Shown: positions 24,352-34,900, counted from the stretch's first letter. The stretch: 64,000 nucleotides of DNA from Flavobacteriales bacterium (GCA_016721825.1 JADKHI010000001.1:930001-994000), one strand, 5' to 3'. The notes: generated by a model from the letters alone, not told the origin. Program-made: numbers and translations.

Positions 24352-24379
24352 GAGTTCGCGCGTTTACTTATTTCGGGCG

Positions 24380-24387
24380 CAAACATA
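24380..24387 (-). promoter_or_regulatory. -7 element of the TPR lipoprotein gene
   Basis: The minus strand reads TATGTTTG, matching TAnnTTTG, 28 bases before the start codon. No clear -33 TTG was seen at the right distance. Confidence 0.45.
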
Positions 24388-24448
24388 ACCATGCCGGGCT
24401 CTAGCATCGGGCACCGCGTTCAACAGTTCTCCACAGGCCCACTGTGGA

Positions 24449-25078
24449 TCAGATCTTCTGTACGGTGCAGCCTTCGGGGTGATCCTTCCCCAGCAGGTCC
24501 AGCAAATGTTGATAAGCATCCCGATCGTGCAGCAGGTCCGCTGTTGGCAGGTCCACCACAAGCACACGTGTGCCTTTCAGTTTCTGTAAATGGTCCAGGT
24601 AGCGCTCTTGAAGCTGTGCGAGGTAATCAACGGAGATCGTGCGCTCGTAGCTACGGCCACGGCTCTGGATCCGGCCTTGTACACGGTCCATCGGCAGGTG
24701 CAGATACACCAACAGGTCCGGGCGTGGCAGGTCGCCGTACATGATCGTGTACAGGTCACGGAACAGGACGAACTCATCCTCCGGAAGGGTGACCCGTGCG
24801 AAGACCAGCGATTTCCCAATGGAATAGTCGGCCACGGTGCACGCATGGAAGAGGCTCTGTTCGGTGGTTCGCTTCAACTGGTGGTAGCGCTGTGCCAGGA
24901 ACGAAAGTTCCACGCTGAACGCGTAGCGCTGCGGATCCTCGTAGAACCGCGGTAGAAAAGGGTTGTCATCGAACTCCTCCAGCACCAAGCGACCGTTCAG
25001 GTCCTCGGCCACACGACGCGTGAGGGTGGTCTTTCCTGCGCCGATCAAACCCTCGAAGGCAATGTACCCGTATCGCAT
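24449..25078 (-). CDS. Deoxynucleoside kinase, first copy
   Basis: 209 residues of the dNK/deoxyguanosine kinase family. P-loop GLIGAGKTT (residues 10-18), an EEFDDNPFLPRFYEDP segment (substrate loop), the DYSIGKSLVFA helix, and RGRSYER (lid-type arginines). Such kinases phosphorylate deoxynucleosides in the salvage route to dNTPs. The stop is two bases from folK's... the upstream folK gene ends at 25081, only two bases before this start, so the two form a tight operon. A second dNK is at 30927; the two are about as different as family members of different specificity. Confidence 0.9.
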   Translation of the reverse strand: MRYGYIAFEGLIGAGKTTLTRRVAEDLNGRLVLEEFDDNPFLPRFYEDPQRYAFSVELSFLAQRYHQLKRTTEQSLFHACTVADYSIGKSLVFARVTLPEDEFVLFRDLYTIMYGDLPRPDLLVYLHLPMDRVQGRIQSRGRSYERTISVDYLAQLQERYLDHLQKLKGTRVLVVDLPTADLLHDRDAYQHLLDLLGKDHPEGCTVQKI

Positions 25079-25080
25079 GG

Positions 25081-25557
25081 TCAGCGAGGCATCAGGTCGT
25101 TCAATAGCTGGAGCACCGAACGCCCCAGGAGCGGGTGCACCAGCGCAGGGCCGATGTCCGCGAGCGGGGCCAAGGCGAACGTGCGTTGATGCATGCGGGG
25201 GTGGGGGACCTTAAGCCCAGGCAGGTCCAGCACGGCATCACCAACGAACATCACGTCGATGTCGATGGGGCGGGACGTGTACCTCGGTCCTTCAACGCGC
25301 TTGCGTCTGAGCTGGGCTTCAATGGCGAGCGCTTCCTTCAGGAGCACCTCCGGCGCCAGGCAGGTGGCCACGCACAAGGCCCGGTTCAGGAACAACCGTG
25401 GATCCTCGAAGCCCCAAGGCTCCGTCCAATGATCCCGGCTACGTGCGCGTACCTCTCCGATGCGTTCACCGATCAGGTCTTCCGCAGCGGAAAGGGTGAC
25501 AACGGGCGAACCCTCGTTGCCGCCCAAGAGCAGGTAAGCCTCCACCTCCGTTCCCAT
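25081..25557 (-). CDS. folK: 2-amino-4-hydroxy-6-hydroxymethyldihydropteridine diphosphokinase
   Basis: 158 residues from the ATG at 25557, which places the first strand AYLLLGGNEG as in other FolK proteins; an ATG at 25596 adds 13 residues and is less likely. The FolK signature RPIDIDVMF and the following HPRMHQRTFALAPLADI are present, as is the WTEPWGFEDP loop. The enzyme transfers pyrophosphate from ATP to the pterin in folate synthesis. It is cotranscribed with the deoxynucleoside kinase and divergent from sppA, an arrangement linking folate and dNTP supply. Confidence 0.95.
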   Translation of the reverse strand: MGTEVEAYLLLGGNEGSPVVTLSAAEDLIGERIGEVRARSRDHWTEPWGFEDPRLFLNRALCVATCLAPEVLLKEALAIEAQLRRKRVEGPRYTSRPIDIDVMFVGDAVLDLPGLKVPHPRMHQRTFALAPLADIGPALVHPLLGRSVLQLLNDLMPR

Positions 25558-25684
25558 GTGGCCAAAGGTATCCGCGACACGCTTGAGGCCACCCATACCC
25601 CTTCACCACCGCTCGTGTATCGCACCCTTCCCTTCGCCTTCCACCCTCCTAGTTTCGCATCCGATAACGTAACTCCCCTTCTCA

Positions 25685-27514
25685 ATGAGACAGTTCTTCA
25701 AGTTCATGTTCGCCAGCATGCTGGGCTTCATCCTCGGCTCCGTTGCGATCGGTATCATCTTCATGGTGATGATCATCGGTGCCGTGGCGTCGCTGGGGTC
25801 GGCTTTTTCCATGGAATCCAAACCCACCACGGTCAAGGACAATAGCGTGCTCCTGATGACCCTGGACCGCCCCATCGTGGACCGTGGTCGCGAAGAGGGC
25901 ATGTTGCTCGACTTCGGCCCGTTCCGCGGCATGGGCGAACTGGGCTTGAACGACATCCTCGACAACCTCGAGAAGGCCAAGCGCGACGAACACATCAAAG
26001 GCATCTTCCTCGACCTCGGCATGGTGAACGCCCGCATGGCCACCATGAAGGAGATCCGCGACAAGATCCTCGAGTTCAAGGCTGAGAGCGGCAAGCCCGT
26101 GATCGCTTACGGTGATGTGTTCACCCAAGGCACCTACTACCTGGCCAGTGCTGCCGATCAGGTCTACCTGGTTCCCGAAGGCGACCTCGACTTCCGAGGT
26201 CTGCAAACGGAGATGATGTTCTACAAGGGGCTCTTTGACAAGCTCGATATCGAGGTGCAGTTCATCCGCGGCAGCAACAACAAGTTCAAGAGCTACGGCG
26301 AGGCCTTCACGAACACCGAGATGAGCCCTGCCAACGAAGAACAAATGAGCGTGCTCGTCCATGGTCTATGGGACCACTACCTGGGCACCATCGCTGAAAC
26401 GCGCAAGATCGACAAGGCCCGCCTGAACACCATTGCCGACAGCCTGTTGATCCGCCACGCGCCGGACGCCGTGACCTATGGCCTGGTGGACGGCGTGAAA
26501 TACCGCGATGAGGTGCTCACGCTCCTGAAGCAGAAGATGGGCCTGGACAGCGACAAGGAGATCCAATTCGCCGGACTTGGCAAGTACACGCGCACTGTTG
26601 TTCCGGAGGCGAAGGGTGAAGGCAAACACACCTCATCGTTCAAGCGCCCAAAGCTGGCCGTCGTGTATGCCGAAGGCAGCATCATGGATGGCGAGAGCAG
26701 CGATGGCACCATCGGTGGTACGACCCTGAGCGCAGCGATCCGCGAAGCACGGGAGGACACGACGGTGAAGGCGATCGTACTGCGGGTGAACAGCCCCGGC
26801 GGCAGCGGCCTGGCCAGCGATGTGATCTGGCGCGAAGTGAAACTCGCCACGGCCGTGAAACCTGTGGTGGTGAGCATGGGCGATGTGGCCGCCAGCGGTG
26901 GCTATTACATCAGCTGTGCCGCCAATAAGATCTACGCGGACCCCACCACCATCACCGGCAGCATCGGCGTGTTCGGTATGATCCCCAACATGCAGGGCTT
27001 CTTCAACAACAAGCTCGGCATCACCTTCGATGGCGTGAAGACCAATACTTACGCCGGCATGATGACCACCAGCCGTGCGCTCACAGCGGATGAGAAACGC
27101 ATCATCCAGCAGTTCATCGACCGCTTCTACGACACCTTCACCAGTCGCGTGGCCGAAGGGCGGCACATGACCCAGGCCCAGGTGGACAGCATTGCCCAGG
27201 GCCGCGTATGGACCGGTGTGGATGCCAAGCGCCTTGGCCTGGTGGATGAACTGGGCGGATTGGAAGCGGCGATCACGGATGCCTCCAAGCTGGCCGGACT
27301 TACCGAGGGCGACTTCCGTATCGTGGGCTACCCCGAGCAGGAGGATGTCTTCAAGGAACTGCTGAAGGAACTGAACGGCGAAGCGAAGAGCTGGGTGGCC
27401 ACGCAGGTCTTCGGCACGGATGCGGAACTGTTCCATCAATTCGAAAAAGTGCGCCAGGTGAAGCAGATGAGCGGCATCCAAGCCCGCATGCCCTTCGACC
27501 TCGAGGTGCACTAG
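25685..27514 (+). CDS. sppA: Signal peptide peptidase SppA, long form
   Basis: 609 residues, the two-domain 67K type. One N-terminal membrane anchor (about residues 8-40), then tandem ClpP-like domains. The catalytic serine is Ser404 in GDVAASGGYYIS and the general base is Lys202 in NKFKSYGEAF, matching the Ser-Lys dyad spread over the two halves in E. coli SppA. It degrades cleaved signal peptides at the inner membrane, with the active site in the periplasm. The C-terminal GRVWTGVDAKRLGLVDELGG segment is also typical. It is followed by a strong terminator. Confidence 0.95.
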   Translation: MRQFFKFMFASMLGFILGSVAIGIIFMVMIIGAVASLGSAFSMESKPTTVKDNSVLLMTLDRPIVDRGREEGMLLDFGPFRGMGELGLNDILDNLEKAKRDEHIKGIFLDLGMVNARMATMKEIRDKILEFKAESGKPVIAYGDVFTQGTYYLASAADQVYLVPEGDLDFRGLQTEMMFYKGLFDKLDIEVQFIRGSNNKFKSYGEAFTNTEMSPANEEQMSVLVHGLWDHYLGTIAETRKIDKARLNTIADSLLIRHAPDAVTYGLVDGVKYRDEVLTLLKQKMGLDSDKEIQFAGLGKYTRTVVPEAKGEGKHTSSFKRPKLAVVYAEGSIMDGESSDGTIGGTTLSAAIREAREDTTVKAIVLRVNSPGGSGLASDVIWREVKLATAVKPVVVSMGDVAASGGYYISCAANKIYADPTTITGSIGVFGMIPNMQGFFNNKLGITFDGVKTNTYAGMMTTSRALTADEKRIIQQFIDRFYDTFTSRVAEGRHMTQAQVDSIAQGRVWTGVDAKRLGLVDELGGLEAAITDASKLAGLTEGDFRIVGYPEQEDVFKELLKELNGEAKSWVATQVFGTDAELFHQFEKVRQVKQMSGIQARMPFDLEVH

Positions 27515-27537
27515 GCACATCGGAGCGTTGAAAACAG

Positions 27538-27568
27538 AAAGGGTCCCGCGCAATGCGGGACCCTTTCC
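27538..27568. terminator. Terminator after sppA
   Basis: AAAGGGTCCCGC-gcaat-GCGGGACCCTTT hairpin, 23 bases after the sppA stop. Confidence 0.88.
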
Positions 27569-27675
27569 GTATAACCCCAATGTTCAGTTCATTGACCCAA
27601 ACCTGAAGGTTCGTACGGCACGTTCCCGGTAAGGTTTCACAGCGAGCGGAATTTCCTCCATAGGAACCCGGGCAC

Positions 27676-28488
27676 TTACTCCACGGCCACATGATAGCCG
27701 CTGTGGTTGCGCACGTTCAGCACACGTCCGTCGGCCAGGATCAGGTATTGGCCTTTGATGCCGGCAAGTACACCGCTCACCTCGGGCTCTTTCTCCAAGT
27801 TGATGCTGGTGACCTTCGGCGGGGCTGCCAGCACCGGGTAGGTGATGTGCTGCGGTAGTTCATCCGGCAACAGATACGGGTGCAGCTCTGGCGGCAGCTT
27901 CTCCCACAACCCGGCACGCGCCGCCAACAGGGCCGAGGCTTCGAACAGTACGGGACCGAGCATCTTCCGCCAGTTGGTCCTGTCGGCGAAATGGGCCTTC
28001 AGCGCCACTTCGATCGCACCCGCAAGCTGCCGGTAGGGTGTGCGGGCGATGAGCACGGCGGCCCCTGCCCCTTGATCGATCCAGCGTGTAGGCACCTGTG
28101 TGCCGCGCGTAACGCCCACCTTGATGCCACCTGTGTGGCTCAGGTACACGAAATGCTCGGTGTCATGGTGGTCCCGCTCCCACTGTGGGTCGCGTCCTTC
28201 ACCCAGGTGGGCACGGCACAGCTCGGGGCGCACGATGCACTGCGAGGCCTCAGGTGCATCACGGAAACAAGGAAAGCAGAATCCTTGCCCATAGAACTTC
28301 TTCACGCCGCGTCCGCAGCTCACGCACGTCATCTGCCCGGTGAAGCGCAAGGTGAAGGGTTGCCCGATGCGGTCGGCCATGGGCACCTCGTGGGCACCCA
28401 CGCGCAAGGCATAGCGCACCACCCCTTCCGCAGCTGGTGATGCCGGGTCGAACCAGGCCTTCATCTTCGACAGCGCGCCCATGTTCAT
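27676..28488 (-). CDS. DUF2797 zinc-type protein
   Basis: 270 residues. The CVSCGR...CFPCFRD zinc-finger-like set near residues 55-76, the HTGGIKVGVTRGTQVPTRWIDQGA segment and the HFADRTNWRKML segment are characteristic of DUF2797. The middle part resembles a GIY-YIG-like fold by its VYLSHTGGIKVGVTR pattern, but the full catalytic set is not evident. The family is common in Bacteroidota and actinobacteria and has no confirmed function. It is divergent from the GH3-family gene with a 59-base gap. Confidence 0.85.
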   Translation of the reverse strand: MNMGALSKMKAWFDPASPAAEGVVRYALRVGAHEVPMADRIGQPFTLRFTGQMTCVSCGRGVKKFYGQGFCFPCFRDAPEASQCIVRPELCRAHLGEGRDPQWERDHHDTEHFVYLSHTGGIKVGVTRGTQVPTRWIDQGAGAAVLIARTPYRQLAGAIEVALKAHFADRTNWRKMLGPVLFEASALLAARAGLWEKLPPELHPYLLPDELPQHITYPVLAAPPKVTSINLEKEPEVSGVLAGIKGQYLILADGRVLNVRNHSGYHVAVE

Positions 28489-28547
28489 ACCGGTGCGTAT
28501 CTTTTCGACGAAGGTAACTGCGCGATATTCGCACCGGCCCCACTCCC

Positions 28548-30059
28548 ATGCCCGTCAACGCCCTGTTCTCCTTCCTGATCAAAAAGCGCTTGCAGCAGAT
28601 CGATCTGTTCCGCGAGCACCCAGAAGGCGCGCAGCTCGAAGTGTTCACCAAGCTTGTGCAGTTCGCTCGGTTCACCGAGTGGGGACGCCAGTACGATTAC
28701 GCCTCCATCACCACACCCGATCAGTTCCGCGAGCGGGTGCCCTTGCAGCACTATGAGGATGTGAAGCCGTATGTGGACCGCCTGCGCAAGGGGGAACAGA
28801 ACCTGTTGTGGCCAACGGAGATCAAGTGGTTCAGCAAGAGCAGTGGCACCACCAACGACCGCAGCAAGTACATACCGGTGAGCCGCGAGGCCTTGGAGGA
28901 CTGCCACTACAAGGGCGGCAAGGACCTGATCGCACTGCACTACCAGATGTTCCCACAGAGCAAGCTGTACCAAGGCATGAGCATGGTGGTGGGCGGAAGC
29001 AGCGCGCTGGAGCAGTTCAGGCCCGATGCCTACAGCGGCGACCTCAGCGCCATCATCATCCGCAACCTGCCCATCTGGGTGGAGATGCGGCGCACGCCCA
29101 TTATCGAGGTGGCGCTGATGGAAGGCTGGGAGGAGAAGGTGGACCGCATGGCCCAGGAAACGATGCGCGAGGATGTGCGCACAATCGCCGGGGTACCCAG
29201 CTGGACCTTGGTGATCCTTCGACGCATACTGGAGCTGACAGGGAAACGGAACATCACGGAGGTTTGGCCCAACCTGGAGCTCTTCATGCACGGCGGTGTC
29301 AGCTTCAGGCCCTATCGCGACCAGTTCCGCTCGATCATTCCCTCAACGAGCATGAACTACCTGGAGAGCTACAATGCCAGCGAAGGCTATTTCGCGATCC
29401 AGGACCGGCGCGATGCCGAGGACCTGTTGCTGATGCTGGACTACGGCATCTTCTTTGAGTTCGTGCCGCTGAGCGAGCTCGGCAACGAACAACCGAAGAC
29501 CCTGCTCCTTCAAGAGGTGAGCGTGAACGAACAGTACGCACTGGTGATCAGCACCAATGCCGGTCTATGGCGGTATATGCCGGGCGACACCGTCCGTTTC
29601 ACCAGTGTGAAGCCCTACCGCATCCAAGTGAGCGGGCGCACACGCAGCTTCATCAATGCCTTCGGTGAGGAGCTGATCGTGGAGAACGCCGACCGCGGGG
29701 TGGAGGCCGCCTGCAAAGCCACCGGTGCGCTGGTGAGCGAATACACCGCAGCGCCCATCTACATGAACGACGATGCGCGAGGCGGTCACGAATGGGTGAT
29801 CGAATTCGAACGCGCGCCGGAGGATCTGGACGCCTTCATCCGTTCCATGGACAACGCGATCCGCGAACTCAATAGTGACTACGACGCGAAACGCACCGGT
29901 GACATGGCCTTGCGATTGCCGGTTGTGCATGCCGTACCAAGCGGCACCTTCCACCACTGGATGAAGCAACGCGGCAAGCTCGGGGGCCAGAACAAGGTGC
30001 CCCGTCTGAGCAACGAACGGGAACATCTGGATGCCTTGCTGGCCGCCATCATCGCCTGA
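28548..30059 (+). CDS. GH3 auxin-responsive-promoter-family acyl-adenylase
   Basis: 503 residues, the usual length for bacterial GH3 proteins. Adenylate-forming motifs: KSSGTTNDRSKYIPVS (nucleotide loop, about residues 98-113), the NASEGYFAIQD segment (about residues 276-286) and the YRIQVSGRTRSFINAFGEEL hinge region. In plants GH3 enzymes join amino acids to hormone acids via acyl-AMP; bacterial substrates are unknown. Its stop codon overlaps the start of the next gene (TGATG), so the two are translationally coupled. Confidence 0.9.
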   Translation: MPVNALFSFLIKKRLQQIDLFREHPEGAQLEVFTKLVQFARFTEWGRQYDYASITTPDQFRERVPLQHYEDVKPYVDRLRKGEQNLLWPTEIKWFSKSSGTTNDRSKYIPVSREALEDCHYKGGKDLIALHYQMFPQSKLYQGMSMVVGGSSALEQFRPDAYSGDLSAIIIRNLPIWVEMRRTPIIEVALMEGWEEKVDRMAQETMREDVRTIAGVPSWTLVILRRILELTGKRNITEVWPNLELFMHGGVSFRPYRDQFRSIIPSTSMNYLESYNASEGYFAIQDRRDAEDLLLMLDYGIFFEFVPLSELGNEQPKTLLLQEVSVNEQYALVISTNAGLWRYMPGDTVRFTSVKPYRIQVSGRTRSFINAFGEELIVENADRGVEAACKATGALVSEYTAAPIYMNDDARGGHEWVIEFERAPEDLDAFIRSMDNAIRELNSDYDAKRTGDMALRLPVVHAVPSGTFHHWMKQRGKLGGQNKVPRLSNEREHLDALLAAIIA

Positions 30060-30853
30060 TGCGCAACCTCCTCCTTCTCCTCATCCTGTTCCGCTCCCTG
30101 CTGGGCTCAGCGCAAGGCGTGGACTCCGTCCGCACCATCCCCGGGAACTTCGACCTGTTCACCACGGATGAGCTTGGCAACGTGTATGCGCTCAAGGGTG
30201 ACGAGCTGAAGCTGTTCAACCCGGAAGGCAAGAGCTGGCTGCGCAACAGCCTGAAGACCTTCGGCCGCATCACGCACATCGACGTGTTCCAATCACTGAA
30301 GCCATTGGTCTTTGCTGCGGAACAAGGTCAGCTGGCCATGCTGGACAACACCCTGGCCGTGCAGGGCTCAGTGATCAACCTGCCGCGCGAGGGCTACCCG
30401 CAGGTGGACCTGGCCTGTGCCAGCGTGCAGAACTACTTCTGGTTCTTCGACCCCCGGGAGCTTCAGCTGATCCGCGTGAACTCGAAGCTGAGCACCGTGA
30501 ACGCCTCGGGGCGCCTGGACCAACTGTTGGGCTTTACACCGAGGCCGGTGCAGATGCAGGAGCTGGACAACTGGCTCTACATGAACGACCCAGCGCATGG
30601 CATCCTCGTCTTCGACCTGTTCGCCACCTACTATAAGACGATCCCCATCACCGGCGCCACCGGCTTCGAAGTGCGCGGCAACGACCTCTGGTATGTAAAG
30701 GACAGCGTTCTGCATCGGTACGACCGGCTGACCTTCGCCTCGGAGCACTTCCCCCTACCAGGTGTAGGGACCGTTCGCGATGCACGGATCGAGCGAGGGC
30801 GCGTGTACATCCTGCGCGAGGACCGCATCGAGATCGTGCAGTTGGGGCGGTGA
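30059..30853 (+). CDS. Exported beta-propeller-like protein
   Basis: 264 residues. Signal peptide at about residues 1-19 (LLLLLILFRSLLGSAQG). The mature part has repeated strands with aromatic and glycine turns: ELGNVYALKGDELKLFNPEG, a WLYMNDPAHGILVFDLFATY stretch and GNDLWYVKDSVLHRYD, as in proteins built from WD/NHL-like blades. It overlaps the GH3-family stop by one base. A link to GH3 function is inferred from the coupling only. Confidence 0.7.
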   Translation: MRNLLLLLILFRSLLGSAQGVDSVRTIPGNFDLFTTDELGNVYALKGDELKLFNPEGKSWLRNSLKTFGRITHIDVFQSLKPLVFAAEQGQLAMLDNTLAVQGSVINLPREGYPQVDLACASVQNYFWFFDPRELQLIRVNSKLSTVNASGRLDQLLGFTPRPVQMQELDNWLYMNDPAHGILVFDLFATYYKTIPITGATGFEVRGNDLWYVKDSVLHRYDRLTFASEHFPLPGVGTVRDARIERGRVYILREDRIEIVQLGR

Positions 30854-30926
30854 TCCGCGACTTATCCACAGCGCGTGCGGCCATTGCAGGTGGCGGGTAA
30901 CTTCGCCCGCTTCACAGGACCTTGTC

Positions 30927-31667
30927 ATGCACATCGCGATCGCCGGAAACATCGGATCGGGGAAGACCACGCTCACCCAGCTCCTCGCCAAACACTACAA
31001 GTGGGACCAGCTTCAGGAGGCCGTTGACAACAACCCCTACCTGTTCGACTTCTACAAGGACATGCAGCGCTGGAGCTTCAACCTCCAGATCTTCTTCCTC
31101 AACAGCCGCTTCGAGCAGCTGATCGAGATCCGGCGCAGCGGCCGCAACGTGATCCAGGACCGTACCATCTACGAGGATGCCTTCATCTTCGCCCCGAACC
31201 TGCACGCGATGGGCCTGATGACCACGCGCGACTTTGAGAACTACTTCCGCCTGTTCCAGAACATGGACAGCTCGATCACGCCACCCGACCTGCTGATCTA
31301 CCTGCGCGCCAGCGTGCCCAATTTGGTGAAGCAGATCGCTGAGCGCGGTCGCGACTACGAGAACGGCATCAGCATCGATTACCTCAAGCGCCTGAACGAA
31401 CGCTACGAGGCCTGGATCCAGACCTACGACAAGGGCAAGCTCCTGATCATCGACGTGGATGACAATGCCTTCCACCAGAAGCCGGAGCACTTGGGCCGTA
31501 TCATCAATTCGATCGATGCAGAGATCCACGGCCTGTTCCCGATCGAAGCGCCCGCTACCAACGGTAAGGACAAGCTGATCGCCAAGAGCAACGGCAAGGC
31601 AACACCACCCGCCAAAGCTCCGACCAAGCCCGCGGCCAAGCCAGCTCTCGCCAAGGCCAAGCGCTGA
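30927..31667 (+). CDS. Deoxynucleoside kinase, second copy
   Basis: 246 residues from the ATG at 30927, which puts the P-loop AGNIGSGKTT at residues 5-14; the longer frame from 30780 overlaps the previous gene and is rejected. Family marks: EAVDNNPYLFDFYKDM, a QDRTIYEDAFIFA segment with the DRT-like motif, and RGRDYENGISIDYL in the lid region. Deoxynucleoside salvage is the expected role. The last 40 residues are a low-complexity lysine, alanine and proline tail, unlike the first copy. A terminator follows. Confidence 0.92.
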   Translation: MHIAIAGNIGSGKTTLTQLLAKHYKWDQLQEAVDNNPYLFDFYKDMQRWSFNLQIFFLNSRFEQLIEIRRSGRNVIQDRTIYEDAFIFAPNLHAMGLMTTRDFENYFRLFQNMDSSITPPDLLIYLRASVPNLVKQIAERGRDYENGISIDYLKRLNERYEAWIQTYDKGKLLIIDVDDNAFHQKPEHLGRIINSIDAEIHGLFPIEAPATNGKDKLIAKSNGKATPPAKAPTKPAAKPALAKAKR

Positions 31668-31685
31668 ACTGACCTCTTCCTCTTG

Positions 31686-31713
31686 AAAAGCCTGCGTTGC
31701 CCCGCAGGCTTTT
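31686..31713. terminator. Terminator after the second deoxynucleoside kinase gene
   Basis: AAAAGCCTGC-gttgcccc-GCAGGCTTTT hairpin, 19 bases after the stop. Confidence 0.85.
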
Positions 31714-31850
31714 CCATTTGCGCATTCGTGAAGGGCGTTGGTCCGCTGCCATGCCGATGAACTTCTCCACAAGGGCAAGATCTCTCCGGAAAAAGGGCCA
31801 TCTTGTTGAAGATCAAGCCTTGGCGACCTCAGGGGCGAAAAGTTATCCAC

Positions 31851-31870
31851 GTGTAGTTGTTCAACTACAC
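31851..31870. promoter_or_regulatory. 20-bp palindrome upstream of the giant T9SS gene
   Basis: GTGTAGTTG-TT-CAACTACAC has nine-base perfect arms. It lies 105 bases before the start of the 3905-residue gene in the 262-base gap after the terminator and is operator-like. No exact TAnnTTTG promoter was found in the gap. No other gene was seen there. Confidence 0.5.
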
Positions 31871-31975
31871 GACGCTGGAAGCCATTGTTCTTGTTTTGAC
31901 CGTTCGTGGGCTGAAGCGTCAAGTACAGACTCCTTCATCTCCGCCACCCACAAGCCAATCCTCAACCATTTGACC

Positions 31976-34900
31976 ATGGACAATCGGAACCCTTCGAAAA
32001 GAACCTCACGCATCGTACGCTGGTGGCTAACAGGTCTGATGGCCGCCGGCCTCGGCTTGGTGGGGACAGTGCAGGTGAAGGCACAGGTAAGTGGCTATGG
32101 CTTCTCTCAGACCATTGGCACCTACACAGCGATCACTGGTGGAACCGTTTCCCACGCATCGGGATGGGACGACACACAAGTGAGTGGTGTGGCAATCGGG
32201 TTCACCTTCGTGTTCAACAATGTTGGCTACACCACATGCAACATCAACCCGAATGGTTCGATCACGTTCGGGGCGACCACGTCTCCCGGCTACACACCCA
32301 TTTCCGGTACCAGCGGTTATGCCGGCGCGATCGGTGGGTGGGGTCGTGACCTGCAGGCCCAGAACTCTGCACCATTGGGGGAGATCCGCTACCTGTCCTC
32401 AGGAGGCGTGTTCACTGTGCAGTGGTCAAATGCACGCCGATACAATGCATCAACAACGAATGCGGAGCGGTTCGAAATGCAGATCCAGTTGTTCCAGACC
32501 ACCAATGAGGTGAAGGTGATCTACGGTACTTGGAGCGATGCGGTCTCAGCGACGACCACTAACCTTGGAGAGGTTGGCCTGCGCGGTGCAACGAACGCCG
32601 ATTATAACAACCGTACCGTTGCTGCGGGGGGCTCTTGGAGCGCATCGACCACCGGAACCGCCAATAACGTCACCTGCTACTACAATCAGGCAACAGTGGC
32701 CACCAAACCACCTGTAGGATTGACCTACACATGGGCCCCACCAGTGTGCAGCGGCACCCCGGCTACCGCCGCGATCACTGGACCTGGCACGATCTGCTCC
32801 GGTAATGCAGCGACCCTGAACGTCACACCGCTGCCCTTCGCGAACCTCACGTACGATTGGTTCATGAGCACTACACCAGGGGGGCCGTACACCACGCCAG
32901 CCGGTTCAGGATCCTCGATCAGCACTGGGGTCCTGACCACGGGGTCATATTACTATGTCTGTACCACGACCTGTTCCAACGGAGGTGGCAACTCTACCTC
33001 CGCGGAGTATGTGCTTAACGTCAATGCCCTGGGATCCGGTGCGACCTACACCATCGACAACACATTGCCGAATGGCGGTGGCAATTTCGCCAGCTTCACG
33101 AATGCGATCAACGCGCTCAACAGCACTTACCTCTGTGGCATTTCAGGCCCGGTCGTGGTGAACGTAACGGCTGGTCAGAGCTTCAACGAGAACCCACCGG
33201 CACTGACCGCCTCGGGCGGCAGTGCTATAAATTCGATCACCTTCCAAAAGAGCGGCGCTGGCACCAACCCATTGATCACGCCCACCGGTACTGCTGGCAC
33301 TACGGATTTCGGATTGTGTGTGACCGGCGGTGACTTCATCACCTTCGATGGTATCGACATCAACGCCTCCGCTGTTTCGGCTGTAGAGTTCGGTTACCTC
33401 GTACGCAATGCCAGCACCACCAACGGTGCGAACGATGTGACCATCAAGAACTGTGCAGTGAGCCTGAACCGCAACAACACCGGCTCCATGGGCGTGGTGA
33501 ACTCCATGGCCACCACGGTGGGTGCTGGTTTCACTCCGGCCAGTGCGCTGGGCACGAACAACAACTTCCTGGTCGACAATGTGACGGTGACCAACTGCTT
33601 TGCGCAGGGCATCCGTGTTGAGGGCAATGCCACCTTCCGCCCTTCAGGACACATCATCCAGAACAGCACCGTTGGTGCAGCCTACGCCGGGCAGCCCCTG
33701 CCCGACATTGGCAATGCATCGATCGCTAGCAGCCCCACGGGCATCTACGTCGCCAACGTGGACGGTGTGAAGGTCCGCAACAACACGGTGAGGAACGTTG
33801 GCGTGACCCAGCCAACCACGGCCAACGCCGCCAAGGGCATTTGGTTGAACCTCTGCTACGGCACTACCAACGAGGTGAACAACAACCGCGTTTACGGCAT
33901 CCGCAACTTCCACCCAACCGTGCTCAGCGTTGCGCGCGGTATCGAGATCCTAGCGCCCACCACGACCACTGTGATCACCAACGTCTGGAACAACACGGTC
34001 ACGGACATTACCAGCAACTACAGCGGCGCGCTCACCGCCAGCCGCGGCATCTCGGGTATCTTCTGCAGCGTGGGTAGCGCAACGGCCACCTATAACGTGG
34101 ACCACAACAGTGTCAGCGTCAACGGCAACGGAAGCTTGAACACGAGCAGCGCTTGCTTCGAGTTCGGCGGCAGCACGGCCATCTACAACCTGCGCAACAA
34201 CGCTTTTGCGAATTACACCGGTGCACAGACCGCCCCGGCCCTGCACGTGGCCGTTTACTCAGCCTCTGGCACAACCACCATCGCGAACACGGCCTCGGTG
34301 ATGAACTACAACGACCTGTACGTGCCGAACTTGACACAAGGCGGTGTGGCCTTTGCCGTTGCGGCGCTCCGCACTACCAATGCCGCGTACGACCTTGCCG
34401 TGACAGTTTCGCCGACCAGCAACGATGCCAACTCCATCAGCGCCGACCCGCTATTCACTGCGGACATGCACACGCAGGGCACAGCGCTCAACGGCGCATC
34501 GCTCATCACGGTGGCCGGGTTGACCACGGACATGGACGGTGCGACACGCACGGCCCCGCAGGACATCGGTGCTGATGACTTCACGCCACCGGCCTGCGTG
34601 GCCCCTACGGCCAGCTACTATATCTACTCTGCTTGCGCCACCAGCCAGTTCTTCGCGGTGGTCACGGTGAGCAGCTTGGGTACGGCCGCCAACGTGAACC
34701 TTTCCAGCGATGCCGCCGGCAACCCCGGTGGACTGCTCGCCCAAGGCCTCGGCACGTACACAGTGGGTCCCTTCCCCAGTGGCACACCCGTTAACATTAC
34801 GGTGGAGCACACGGGCAACGCGACCTGCAACTTGGTACTGAGTGGACTCAACTACGACTGCGCTACCAACGGTGGCAAGAACGCGTTGAGCTTCGTGTAC

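Noticed and set aside
30862..30870. Perfect DnaA-box sequence TTATCCACA, with a near match at 31843
   Set aside because: Two isolated sites without an AT-rich unwinding region, a cluster of boxes or dnaA nearby do not support an origin.
31697..31975. Upstream extension of the giant gene frame
   Set aside because: It begins in the terminator of the previous gene and lacks a signal peptide; the ATG at 31976 precedes a clear signal sequence.
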